Shown here: positions 12,333 through 21,089 of the stretch, one piece after another
How the letters are laid out: each line of letters begins with the position of its first letter
Position numbering within the stretch: position 1 is the stretch's first letter
Origin: Planctomycetota bacterium
GTDB lineage: Bacteria > Planctomycetota > Phycisphaerae > Phycisphaerales > UBA5793
Direction: 5' to 3'
Assembly: GCA_013112555.1 (NCBI GenBank)
Contig: JABFGK010000002.1
Span: 1,550,001 to 1,614,000 of the forward strand
DNA: 64,000 bases
Notes under the pieces: generated by a model
The model's input: the letters and a program-made list of their open reading frames with translations, nothing else
Told to the model about the DNA's origin: nothing
The model's database searches: none
Made by a program: the position numbers and the translations under genes

Positions 12333-13667
12333 ATGAACAGGTTACATTTGCTGCACATGATCGTTGCCGGGGCCCTGGCAGTGTGTACCACGACATCCGG
12401 GCTCGCCCAGCAGTACGACTTCGTCGACCTCGGGTTGCTGCCCGGGTCCGTCGAAGCACATGGCGAAGGCATCAACGACCTCGGCCAGATTTGCGGCTTC
12501 AGTTACGACGAAAACGGTCTGCTCCATGCCTACCTGTGGGAGAACGGGAATCTGACAGACCTCGGCACGCTCGGCGGTCTCGAAGCACGAGCCTACGGGA
12601 TCAACAACCTCGGTCAGATCACCGGCTACGCCGACACCCCACAGAGTTATCGTCATGCGTTCGTCTGGCAAAACGGCGTGATGACGGACCTCGGCTCGAT
12701 GCAGGGCGAGTATGCCCACAGTTTCGGCCGCCGCATCACCGACACCGGCCTGAGTTGTGGGACCGGTGAGGGATCCCTCGGCCTGTTCCATGCCTACTTC
12801 CATGACGGCACCGACTGGTTCGATCTCGGGACCCTCGGCGATCGGCACAGCACGAGTTGGGCACGCGATGTCAGTGAAGCCGGTCGGGTCGTCGGGGCAT
12901 CGCAGATTCACATCTCCGGCCCGGCTCACGCATTCCTGTGGGAGGCTGACACACTGATCGACCTCGGGACACTCGGCGGCTCCACCAGCCAGGCCAATGG
13001 CATTAACGAGGCCGGCACCATTGTCGGCTTTGCATACAACGAAGACGAGCAGGCACGCGGCTTCATCTTCGAATCGGCCAGTGTCATGACCAGTGTCGGC
13101 GCGTTCGGCAACCGCGACAGTTCACTGCGCGAAATCAATGACGCCGGTGTGGCGGTCGGGTACTCGATGACCCCGCAACGTGATCGGCACGCAGCCGTCT
13201 ACTCCGACGGCGTGTTGTATGACCTGAACTATCTGGCCGAGATCCCCGACGGCTGGATGCTCTACGGTGCCCGTGACATCAACGAAGACGGCTGGATCGT
13301 CGGCGCTGCCAAGTACGATGGCCTGTTCCGCGCGTATCTGCTCATCCCGACTGACGATCCGTTCACGCTGACGGTCGACCCGCTGATCGGCGGCACCAGG
13401 GCCCAGGTGACCGTCAGCGGAGCCAGGCCCAACAGCCGAATCACGCTGGCTTACAGCCTCGATGGCATTGGTTATGTCAATGTTCCGAAACTGAACACTG
13501 CCGTGCATCTGGAGAACCCGGAGAAGGCCGGCCGAATGACCGAGACTGACGCCGCCGGCACAGCCGTCTGGGATGTGAAGGTGCCGGATCACCCCGGCCA
13601 CACCGTCTGGTTCCAGGCGATCCAGGACGGCCTGGTCAGCAACGTCGCGAAGGGTGAGATTGAGTAG
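12333..13667 (+). CDS. Exported HAF-repeat protein
   Basis: A 444-residue secreted protein. A Sec signal peptide ends near residue 25 (TTSGLAQ). From about 28 to 335 it is built of repeats of about 45-50 residues with the consensus DLGTLGG...A.GIN..GQI.GYA.......HAF.W..G, the 'HAF' extracellular repeat found in Planctomycetes, Proteobacteria and others. The repeats probably form a beta-propeller or solenoid. The last 100 or so residues (from DDPFTLTVDPLIGGTRAQVTVSGA) look like an immunoglobulin-like or jelly-roll module common at the end of planctomycete secreted proteins. ATG 12333 follows AGGAG (12321-12325). Function is unknown. It is convergent with the KAP NTPase gene, 55 bases away. Confidence 0.8.
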   Translation: MNRLHLLHMIVAGALAVCTTTSGLAQQYDFVDLGLLPGSVEAHGEGINDLGQICGFSYDENGLLHAYLWENGNLTDLGTLGGLEARAYGINNLGQITGYADTPQSYRHAFVWQNGVMTDLGSMQGEYAHSFGRRITDTGLSCGTGEGSLGLFHAYFHDGTDWFDLGTLGDRHSTSWARDVSEAGRVVGASQIHISGPAHAFLWEADTLIDLGTLGGSTSQANGINEAGTIVGFAYNEDEQARGFIFESASVMTSVGAFGNRDSSLREINDAGVAVGYSMTPQRDRHAAVYSDGVLYDLNYLAEIPDGWMLYGARDINEDGWIVGAAKYDGLFRAYLLIPTDDPFTLTVDPLIGGTRAQVTVSGARPNSRITLAYSLDGIGYVNVPKLNTAVHLENPEKAGRMTETDAAGTAVWDVKVPDHPGHTVWFQAIQDGLVSNVAKGEIE

Positions 13668-13721
13668 GGAGTGCGGGGGGTGGCAGTGTGGTCGACTTCA
13701 GGCGTTTCTCAAGATGGTCTA

Positions 13722-15158
13722 CTACGTGCCTTGTTGGGCAGGGTCGTCTGCATCAGGATTGCGGAAACTACGCGGCGTTTTTTCACGGACCATGCGATAG
13801 AGGTAGCGCATCTGGTCTTCTGTCAACGGCTCGATTTTCAACCAGTTGAGCTGTTCGATATAGCGCTGCCGGGGATCCGTTGAATCGAATTTGGTACCTC
13901 CCGCAAGCAGCGAACCCATTCCCTCTTTCTGCATCGCATCCTTCAAGTCGGAGCCGACGAAATTCTCGACACGGTCAGGTGCAAAAAGATGGTGCATCGA
14001 CGAGATCAGAAACAGCCAGAACGGGTATGAACGTGAAAGATCGCCTGCGACACGCGTTGGGTCCTCTGAGAACGGCTTGATGAGTGCTTCGATGGCCAAT
14101 TTGTACGTCCGCGTTGTGCGGAGGATGACGCGCGGAATCCACATCGCAGGTATCTCCAGCAGGCGGTTCAAATCGGCCACACCACCGAAGTCTGCTTTGA
14201 TCATGGTGCGCGTCCAGTCACATAGGTCGGCCCCATCCATTTCATTCCTGTCCATGGCCATCTGTTGAGCAGTATTGCTGGGCAAAATCTCATAATCCAG
14301 TTCGAATAGTTTGTCTAGATACCGGAACCCGTAGTCCTCCCCATCGTTTCCGCTGAACAGGGTATGGCCCTTGTAGTGCCCCACAATCGCCTTGGCAGCC
14401 ATCCGGTGGTCTAGGCCGACTACGAATGTGCAGGCCTGACTGTCAATGTGGTTCTTGAACCACTCAAAGAGTCGCACGATGTTCGGAGGCGAACACCGAT
14501 CCAGGTCATCAACCAGTACGATCAGTCTGCCCCCATCGGGTGTGATCTTCGTGATCAGTTCCTTCATTCGCTCACGGACTTGGTCAGCGACAGGCGGAGG
14601 CGCTTCCTTGTCGTTCTCAGTGTCTTTTACCTTGAGGAGACGCTGACCAATACTGGAGATAATGGATGCGCCGGGTGCCTGTGAGAGTTTGCCCAACTCA
14701 AAGACGAGATCAGCGAACTCCCAGGCATAGTTTCGGAGTGACTTCAAATCGGGCCAGAACCCCCCGGCCGGCTTGATCGGCCCTTGCCCTGCTTTGAACT
14801 GCTTCCATGGGTAGTTGGTTTCTGTGACGAGTGCACGTATGAGTGCTGGGGCAAGATCCCCTTCCGCCTCGTATTCCCACGCACGAAAACAGCAGACCAG
14901 GTATGGCTTGTTGTTCTTTTGCGCATCCTTGACGATCTGCCTACCGAGGATGTTCAGAAGGTGTGTCTTGCCTGTACCCCACTTCCCGAAGACACCGACA
15001 ACTCCACTAGGGCGATATGCCTTGCTTCGGTCCGGCGCCCGATCAGCCTCGATTTGTTGCCAGATGCTGTCTGCAACCGGCTGCATTCCAAGTGCCTCCC
15101 TTGCGGGCTCATCTCCCAGATACTCGGAACCCAATGTTGCTCTGTTGTGATCCTTCAT
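13722..15158 (-). CDS. KAP-family P-loop NTPase, second gene of a two-gene unit
   Basis: A 478-residue P-loop NTPase of the KAP type (STAND-related). Walker A is GKWGTGKT at residues 58-65 and Walker B is RLIVLVDDLDR at 211-221, with the KAP-type DDLDRC and the following IVRLFEWFKNHID helix. A FRAWEYEAEGDLAPALIRAL segment after Walker A also fits the family. The membrane helices that many KAP proteins insert between the Walker motifs are not evident, so this one is probably cytoplasmic. ATG 15158 is set by a strong GAGGAGGGG just upstream; the TTG six codons earlier is less likely. The start lies 14 bases after the stop of the helical-repeat gene, so the two are cotranscribed. KAP NTPases occur in plasmid, phage and antiphage contexts (for example PifA), but no effector domain is visible here. 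Confidence 0.85.
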   Translation of the reverse strand: MKDHNRATLGSEYLGDEPAREALGMQPVADSIWQQIEADRAPDRSKAYRPSGVVGVFGKWGTGKTHLLNILGRQIVKDAQKNNKPYLVCCFRAWEYEAEGDLAPALIRALVTETNYPWKQFKAGQGPIKPAGGFWPDLKSLRNYAWEFADLVFELGKLSQAPGASIISSIGQRLLKVKDTENDKEAPPPVADQVRERMKELITKITPDGGRLIVLVDDLDRCSPPNIVRLFEWFKNHIDSQACTFVVGLDHRMAAKAIVGHYKGHTLFSGNDGEDYGFRYLDKLFELDYEILPSNTAQQMAMDRNEMDGADLCDWTRTMIKADFGGVADLNRLLEIPAMWIPRVILRTTRTYKLAIEALIKPFSEDPTRVAGDLSRSYPFWLFLISSMHHLFAPDRVENFVGSDLKDAMQKEGMGSLLAGGTKFDSTDPRQRYIEQLNWLKIEPLTEDQMRYLYRMVREKTPRSFRNPDADDPAQQGT

Positions 15159-15172
15159 CCCTGCCCCCCTCC

Positions 15173-16345
15173 TCAATACTGTGTGATATTGCGTCGCGGG
15201 TGGACAACTTGCGGGACCGGGACCTGTCGGTCAGGCTTCGAGCGCCCTGGATCAGGCTTGTCCGTCTGCTGCTCCTGTTGTTCTTTGCTCGGCGACTGCT
15301 GCTGGGCACCATCCTGCTCTGCTTCTTGCTCGTGCTCCTTGCCGAAGTACTTCCTCCATAGGTCCAACTCACCCTCACGCTGACACGCAAGCACGAACTG
15401 TGCCTTGAGATTCGAGTCAAGAAGCACTTCCTCGCGATCGCTCTCATAGAGCGCCAACATGTAATCAATGGCCTCCCTGTAGTCGCCAAGTCCCATCAGA
15501 ATATTGATACGCGGACGGTAGATGTCCTTAATGGGGTGATTGCCATCGTTCGTGAACGAAGACTCAGCAATCGATAGCCATCCAAGTGCTCTCTGGAGCA
15601 ACCGCCGTCCTTCGGGAGTTTCTTTCCCCCCCTCCTGTACAAAGGCTTGCTCCTGAAGAAGTTCTGCAAGTTTGCAGGCGAGCGTGTACCCGCGTCTCGC
15701 TCCACTCTTGATGTACTTCTCTATCTGCTCGACGACTTCTACATACTGGGGTGATGGTGAATAGTCGATCATCACCCGCTCAAATGCCCCGAGAACCTGT
15801 GCTTTTTCCGATCCGTTTACGCGTTCAAGCCCATCGATCAGCAACTGCCGAGCCGTGGTCAGATCACGTTTCACCTTGGCGTGATAGATGGCTCCGTACA
15901 CCCAGTATCGCCAGTACTGCTCCCTGACCTCCTTCGGAATATCGTCATGATTCATTGCTTGCCAATGTTCCTCACACAGATCGGGTCGCCAACGCTTCCC
16001 GTGGTAGAACTGCAACAAGTCGGCGTGTAAATCAACATTCCGTGGCTTACTTTGCACGAATACCTTCAGAAGCCGTTCCTCAAGATCGGATCGGCCCAGT
16101 CTGGCTGCGTGTGTTGCCAAGTTATGCATCGAATCCGGATCCTCGTCGGCGAGACGTGCCCGGCCGTCCTTTGTTTCAAGCAGATCTGCCAGTACCTCCA
16201 ATGCCAGTTCGCCCAATACACGCGGAGAGAGCCGAGAGATACGCTGAGAGAGCCCAGAGATGCGAGAGTGGGCATCCATAAGCGGGAGCAACACAATATG
16301 TCGCAGTTCGTCCTGTGCCTGCTCCGGCAATTCCTCGAATTTCAT
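15173..16345 (-). CDS. Helical-repeat (TPR-like) protein, first gene of the KAP unit
   Basis: A 390-residue protein not matched to a named family. ATG 16345 is preferred over the ATG three codons earlier, because GAAGG lies at a suitable distance only from the inner one. Residues 1-50 are helical (FEELPEQAQDELRHIVLLPL). From about 60 to 330 the chain is made of paired helices with TPR-like character, for example LATHAARLGRSDLEERLLKVF, DLTTARQLLIDGLERV and LSIAESSFTNDG...INILMGLGDYREAIDYML. The last 60 residues are a Gln/Glu-rich, low-complexity tail followed by basic residues. The likely role is a sensor or scaffold for the KAP NTPase encoded 14 bases downstream. The 200 bases upstream are AT-rich, unlike the flanking DNA. 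Confidence 0.75.
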   Translation of the reverse strand: MKFEELPEQAQDELRHIVLLPLMDAHSRISGLSQRISRLSPRVLGELALEVLADLLETKDGRARLADEDPDSMHNLATHAARLGRSDLEERLLKVFVQSKPRNVDLHADLLQFYHGKRWRPDLCEEHWQAMNHDDIPKEVREQYWRYWVYGAIYHAKVKRDLTTARQLLIDGLERVNGSEKAQVLGAFERVMIDYSPSPQYVEVVEQIEKYIKSGARRGYTLACKLAELLQEQAFVQEGGKETPEGRRLLQRALGWLSIAESSFTNDGNHPIKDIYRPRINILMGLGDYREAIDYMLALYESDREEVLLDSNLKAQFVLACQREGELDLWRKYFGKEHEQEAEQDGAQQQSPSKEQQEQQTDKPDPGRSKPDRQVPVPQVVHPRRNITQY

Positions 16346-16573
16346 GGCTGACATCCTTCAATGCAGATCATATATAGGTGATACACATAACATAACGTCA
16401 GCCGCCGTGAACAGCGCTATCAACATTCGAATTATCTGCGAAAAAGTGCACATTGAAATGCCCAGGCGCTATGGATATTAGAAGAGCATCCGGAACTGTC
16501 ACCGGTGGGTGCGATTAGAGATTGCCCGAGCGCGCCAGGGGAAGTGCCGCGCAATTGTCGGCCAGACAAAATC

Positions 16574-17626
16574 TTACGGCAAGTGCGCCTTCAGGAACGC
16601 GTGCCAGTTCCCGAACGCGAAGGCTGACAGGTCGTCATCTGAAAACCCCCGCGCTGACAACTCATCGGTAATCCGATGCAGATCGGCCGGCCGGTTGATC
16701 CCCTCGGGCAGCCGGTTTGCCGGGAATCCCCCGTCCATGTCGCTGCCTAACGCCGTCGCCGTGATTCGCTGCGTCACCTGGCACACTCGTTCAACATGAT
16801 CAGCCACCTGCGTGATCGATGCCCGCTTCGATTCGTCCGACTCCAGAAACGCAGAACACAGATTCACGCCGATGACGGCCCCCCGATCTCCGAGCGCCCG
16901 GATCAACTCGTCCGGCAGGTGTCGCTGCTGATGCCAGTCCGGTTCCTGAATGAGTGCCCGGCAGTTGCTATGACTCGCAATCACGGGTCCATCGGACACT
17001 TCAAGAAGCCTCCAGGTGGCCCGTTCGCAGAGGTGGGACACATCGTGGATCATGCCGAGCCGATCCATCCCCATCACGAGTTGCTCGCCGCGAGTGGTCA
17101 GTGGGAGGTATGGCGGGAGATTGCCCCCGGCATACGTCGTCCCGCAGGACCAACTCATGCCGATGACTCGGAGCCCGGCGTCGTACCACCGTTGCAGATC
17201 ATCCGGCTCCCGAATCGGGTCGGCGCCCTCCATGAGCAGGCAAATCGAGATCGGCCCACCGTCGGCCGTGTCAGATTTCGGCAGATCGGCCGCAGATCGA
17301 ACCAGGCGTATCAGACCGGCCTGCTCCCAATGGTGATACTGCTCCAGTTGCTTCACGCCGGCCTGTTCAGCCTCGGCCAGGCCCTCCAGTTTCGGGTAGC
17401 CGCATGGGCCGCCGATCCCCGGGCCGGTGAAGATCGTCCCCATCGCCGCGATGACTCTGCCCTCTGCCAGACTCGGAAACGTGATCGAGGCCGGCTGCGG
17501 CGGGCCGACGGCCTCAGCCAGCGGGACCGACAGATCGCGCCCTTCGACTGCAATGCATGCCAGATCAAGATGGCCGTCAAACCAGGGTGATCGAGCATCC
17601 TCGGGTGTGGTGGTGTTGGCATTCAC
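16574..17626 (-). CDS. Membrane-dipeptidase-like peptidase, family M19
   Basis: A 350-residue zinc amidohydrolase-fold enzyme of the renal dipeptidase family (M19), which hydrolyses dipeptides including L,D or D-containing ones. Metal-site signatures are present in order: DGHLDL (His19, Asp21), LLMEGADP with the bridging Glu, IHDVSHL, and IASHSNCRAL; then the catalytic-side GSDMDGGF near the end. The last block GNWHAFLKAHLP corresponds to the usual G(G/N)N.LR region. No signal peptide or membrane anchor is visible, so it is probably cytoplasmic. The gene appears monocistronic, in the same direction as the helical-repeat gene but 228 bases upstream of it. Confidence 0.9.
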   Translation of the reverse strand: MNANTTTPEDARSPWFDGHLDLACIAVEGRDLSVPLAEAVGPPQPASITFPSLAEGRVIAAMGTIFTGPGIGGPCGYPKLEGLAEAEQAGVKQLEQYHHWEQAGLIRLVRSAADLPKSDTADGGPISICLLMEGADPIREPDDLQRWYDAGLRVIGMSWSCGTTYAGGNLPPYLPLTTRGEQLVMGMDRLGMIHDVSHLCERATWRLLEVSDGPVIASHSNCRALIQEPDWHQQRHLPDELIRALGDRGAVIGVNLCSAFLESDESKRASITQVADHVERVCQVTQRITATALGSDMDGGFPANRLPEGINRPADLHRITDELSARGFSDDDLSAFAFGNWHAFLKAHLP

Positions 17627-18715
17627 GGCGCGACTTGCTCTTTCTTGTGTCGGTTTCGTGTGCTGATGACCGAATCAATCAGAGACTGGCGCGCATAATT
17701 GTTGACCGCGCAGCCAGCCCGGACTTACCATAGGGTGTATTACCGTTTCCGGCTTTGCAGACCTGAGTTCAGGTTTTTCAGTCGGTTGACAGCGATCCGA
17801 TGGACTGCTTGTGCCTGATACACATCGGAAAGCGGATAGGATGACACAGCCCGTGCAGTTGAGGATGTTCCTCGCTGCCGACTTGGCGACCATGATCGCC
17901 CGAAAGGTAGTTGTTGACATACGGCCCGCCCGGTGGTCAGGTTCGGGATGGGCGGCCGATTCAAGTCGCTCGGACGCAGGGAGTTTCGAGCGGCCCCAGG
18001 TGGCGGTCGGCTGCATGGGTTTTTCTGACGTCTCAGTTGAAAAGGGACGCATGAATACCGACTGGCAGCGCGACGCCTGTGGATAGATATGATGATTCGT
18101 TGAATAACCCGATGGCTGGTATTTTTGACAGCATTTGTGATTTTTGAAATGAGCGTGTACGACTTGGTACCAGGCAAATCTCACCCCGTGTGCGACATCC
18201 CCGGCGTTCACAGACTGCCGCCCGGCAGTCATGCAGTGCGCTCAATACAGATCAGCACACGAATAGATTCGCCACACCTGTCTGCGCGTTGCTCGGCACC
18301 AGCCGATCGGTTCTCTTTGTGTACTTCCAGCACTCTGGGGGCACGGTACGCGCGTCGAGCATGAGCTCGAGCGCTGTGTTTGCTGATCGTCCACCAGCGG
18401 CGGAAGTACACCTCGGCACTCCCTTTTTGACCACCCGGCATTGACACCGGCCTGACGTTGTTGTGCGCGACACCCATGCGTGCAGGGACATCCAGCCATC
18501 CGTTCGTCGGCCCGTTTGATATCGGGTCCGCCGCCTCGGGTGCGATGACGAGTCCCTTGCAACCCTTGCACGCCTTGAGATGGGTCCTGCCGACACGCCG
18601 GCCACGTCATGGTCCCGGACACGCGCTTTGTGCATCGGTACGGCGTCAGCCGACCGACGCCGCAGCGAGCCCGGGCCGGGAAATCGTGCAGGCCGGTCAT
18701 ATATAGAAAGGACTC
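17627..18715. other. 1.1-kb stretch upstream of the RNase Y gene, no gene recognised
   Basis: Unusually long for this window. Several short overlapping frames occur on both strands, but none has a family resemblance, consistent codon use or a ribosome site. A TTGACA hexamer at 18126-18131 is the best -35-like element, but I see no good -10 partner. Between about 18260 and 18700 the DNA is GC-rich with many short inverted repeats, and could hold a structured RNA or a decayed gene. I could not match it to any RNA family. Confidence 0.4.
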
Positions 18716-18718
18716 GTG

Positions 18719-20314
18719 GTGGCCGATATGACATCATTCCTCGTTCTCGGGTTGGAAGCCCTCGGGGTAACACTGACCGCAGCCGGGGCCGGCGTGGCCG
18801 GCATTGTTCTTGGCATCCTGCTGATCCGCGTGCTGGCCGGCACGACGATTCGGCAGGCCAACAGCGAACGTGACCGCATCCTGGAGGATGCCCGCCGGCA
18901 GGCAGAGACCATTGGCGAAAAAGCAGAGTTGGAGGCTGAGAAGAAGGCACTCGATCGTCGGGAGAAAATGGAGGCCGAGTTTGCCAGCACCCGTGACGAA
19001 CTCAAGGAGAACGAGCGGCGCCTCACAAAACGCGAAGATAACCATGATCGCAAGATGGATGCGCTGATCCTCAAGGAGCGGCACCTGGACAGCCGGGCTA
19101 GGGACATCGAGAAGCGCGAGCGGCAATTGGCCCAGCAGCAGACCGAAATCGAGGAGTTGGTTGAGCAGCAGCGGGAAAAACTCCGTCACATCGCTGATAT
19201 GACGGCGGACCAGGCACGCGATGAACTCCTGCGCCGGGTGGAGGATGAGAGCCGGACCGAAGTCAATGCGCTGGCCATGAAGATCTACCAGGAAGCCGAA
19301 GAGGAATCCAAGAGCCGCAGCCGCGAACTGGTTCTGTCGGCCATCCAGCGCTATGCCGGCGAGTTTGCCGTCGAGTCAACCGTCCGATCTATCCAGATCC
19401 CGTCAGACGACATGAAGGGTCGCATCATCGGCCGTGAGGGGCGCAACATCCGGGCCATCGAGCGGGCCACCGGCGTTGATGTCATGGTTGATGACACGCC
19501 GGGGTTGATCTCCGTCTCCTGTTTTGACAAGGTTCGTCAGACCATTGCCGTCGAAGCCCTGCAGAAACTCGTCGAGGACGGTCGCGTGCATCCCACCCGA
19601 ATCGAGGAAGTCGTCCAGAACGTCACCAACGACGTCCACGAACGAATCGTCCGACACGGGAAGGAAGCAGCCACCGAAGCAAAAATTCGAGGCCTCCATC
19701 CGAAGGTGATCGAAGCCGTCGGCAAACTGTACTTCCGTACTTCGTTCGGCCAGAACATTCTCCAGCACTCGATTGAGGTTGCCTATCTGAGCCAGATCAT
19801 TGCCGATCAACTCGGGCTGGACGGCACGCTGGCACGGCGCTGTGGGTTCCTGCACGATATCGGCAAAGCCATGGACCATGACATGGAAGGTGGGCACCCG
19901 AAAATCGGTATGGACTTCTGCACGAAGTTCGGCGAGCGGGACGAGGTACTCAATGCGATCGGCGGGCACCATGCCGACATCCCGTCGACGAGCCCGTACA
20001 CACCGATCGTCATGGCAGCCGATGCCGTCAGCGGGGCACGCCCCGGCGCCCGGCGCGAGTCGATGGAACATTACATTCAGCGCCTCGAACAACTCGAGTC
20101 GATTGCCATGGAGCATCAGGGCGTGCAGGAGGCCTATGCCGTGCAGGCCGGTCGTGAGGTCCGCGTCATCCTCGATGCCGGCAAGGCCAGCGACTCCGAT
20201 GCTTTTGGGATGGCACGCTCGATTGCCCAGCGCGTGTCCGAGGAAATGACATTCCCGGGCGAAATCAAGGTGACCGTCATCCGCGAGACTCGGGCCATCG
20301 AGGTCGCCTCATAA
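18719..20314 (+). CDS. rny: Ribonuclease Y
   Basis: A 531-residue endoribonuclease of the RNase Y type, close to the usual 520 residues. Domains in order: an N-terminal membrane anchor (about 5-40, VTLTAAGAGVAGIVLGILLIRV), a long charged coiled coil (about 45-205), a KH RNA-binding domain with the GREG loop in GRIIGREGRNIRAIE near 238, and an HD phosphohydrolase domain with HSIEVAYLSQ and the catalytic LHDIGKAMDHD near 378. RNase Y initiates mRNA decay at the membrane. GTG 18719 is six bases from AAAGGA (18707-18712); GTG 18716 or ATG 18728 are alternatives. The next gene starts 18 bases after the stop. Confidence 0.97.
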   Translation: MADMTSFLVLGLEALGVTLTAAGAGVAGIVLGILLIRVLAGTTIRQANSERDRILEDARRQAETIGEKAELEAEKKALDRREKMEAEFASTRDELKENERRLTKREDNHDRKMDALILKERHLDSRARDIEKRERQLAQQQTEIEELVEQQREKLRHIADMTADQARDELLRRVEDESRTEVNALAMKIYQEAEEESKSRSRELVLSAIQRYAGEFAVESTVRSIQIPSDDMKGRIIGREGRNIRAIERATGVDVMVDDTPGLISVSCFDKVRQTIAVEALQKLVEDGRVHPTRIEEVVQNVTNDVHERIVRHGKEAATEAKIRGLHPKVIEAVGKLYFRTSFGQNILQHSIEVAYLSQIIADQLGLDGTLARRCGFLHDIGKAMDHDMEGGHPKIGMDFCTKFGERDEVLNAIGGHHADIPSTSPYTPIVMAADAVSGARPGARRESMEHYIQRLEQLESIAMEHQGVQEAYAVQAGREVRVILDAGKASDSDAFGMARSIAQRVSEEMTFPGEIKVTVIRETRAIEVAS

Positions 20315-20332
20315 CCACGCGTATCATCTGCG

Positions 20333-20752
20333 ATGATCGACCGGCTTCAACAGTACGGGATTGAACTGTGGTGGCTGTGGGGGGCAGCCCTCGTCCTGTT
20401 TGTCGTGACACTGGCAGCAATCCCCTGGCTCATTGCCCGGCTCCCCTGCGATTACTTCATTCGACCACGTCGCCATGCACGCGATCTGACCATCGGCGCC
20501 TGGGGCGTGCTGGTATTTCGAAACCTCGTCGGACTCGTGCTGGTGCTGCTCGGTTTCGCAATGCTCGTCCTGCCGGGTCAGGGGATCTTGACGATCCTCA
20601 TCGGGCTCGGGTTTCTTCAGTTCCCCGGCCGCCGTCGACTTGAGCGATGGTTGGTATCAAAGAAGAGCGTGCATCGCAGTATGAACTGGATCCGTGCGAA
20701 GGCTGGACGTGAGCCGCTGCAATTGCCGACCTCCGACGAGCCGCGCACGTAA
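20333..20752 (+). CDS. PGPGW-family transmembrane protein
   Basis: A 139-residue membrane protein. Two hydrophobic blocks are evident: WWLWGAALVLFVVTLAAIPWLIA (about 13-35) and a pair around NLVGLVLVLLGFAMLVLPGQGILTIL. The latter contains MLVLPGQGILTILIGLG, the signature of the PGPGW family (usually LP.PG...G). The C-terminus is basic (RRRLERWLVSKKSVHRSMNWIRAKAG). It starts 18 bases after rny and is probably cotranscribed. Function in the family is unknown. Its last six codons and stop lie inside the first copy of a 36-bp tandem repeat, so the repeat has supplied the protein's C-terminus. Confidence 0.75.
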   Translation: MIDRLQQYGIELWWLWGAALVLFVVTLAAIPWLIARLPCDYFIRPRRHARDLTIGAWGVLVFRNLVGLVLVLLGFAMLVLPGQGILTILIGLGFLQFPGRRRLERWLVSKKSVHRSMNWIRAKAGREPLQLPTSDEPRT

Positions 20753-20808
20753 GTAAGCGGGCTGCTTCCACACTCCGACGAGCCGCGCACGTAAGTAAGC
20801 GGGCTGCT
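20731..20808. repeat. Tandem 36-bp repeat, two copies (TYVRGS-type planctomycete repeat)
   Basis: Two identical 36-base units (20731-20766 and 20773-20808, period 42) that contain CCGCGCACGTAAGTAAGCGG. Read on the minus strand they encode PLTYVRGSS, a peptide I recall from many spurious planctomycete gene predictions. The first unit overlaps the end of the PGPGW gene. REP-like copy B follows six bases after the second unit. Confidence 0.8.
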
Positions 20809-20813
20809 CAGTC

Positions 20814-20940
20814 CGTCATTCCCGCGCACGCGGGAATCCAGGGAGACGTCATTACGGATGCTGACCCACATCCGATGCGTGCGACGGTCAGAGCGCAATT
20901 GCTGAACCCCCCTTGGATGCCCGCGTTCGCGAGCATGACG
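20814..20940. repeat. REP/dRS3-like paired palindrome element, copy B
   Basis: A 127-bp element of the same design as copies A and D. The left arm CGTC-ATTCCCGCG-CA-CGCGGGAAT-CC (palindrome 20818-20837) is perfect. The right arm (about 20914-20940, GGATGCCCGCGTTCGCGAGCATGACG) is degenerate. About 70 bases lie between the arms. The stretch from 20753 to the mfd stop at 21090 holds this element, the tandem repeat and otherwise nothing recognisable. Confidence 0.8.
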
Positions 20941-21089
20941 AAGGGGGTTGCTATAGTTTGATCCATTCCTCACCCATCAGGGCGCACGAACGCTGACGGC
21001 GGTGTAGATTGCCCCCACGGGTCACACGCATCGCCATCTGTCGATGCCTCTACGTGAGCCGTGACACCCGTCTCCGCCTCCGCCCCGGC

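Noticed and set aside
16371..16376. TATATA box as promoter of the helical-repeat/KAP unit
   Set aside because: It is AT-rich and well placed, but no -35 element lies at 16-18 bases on the minus strand, so I did not list it as a promoter.
18183..18715. Possible RNase P, tmRNA or SRP RNA upstream of rny
   Set aside because: I looked for the conserved cores (such as GAGGAAAGUCC for RNase P and the tRNA-like end of tmRNA) on both strands and did not find them.
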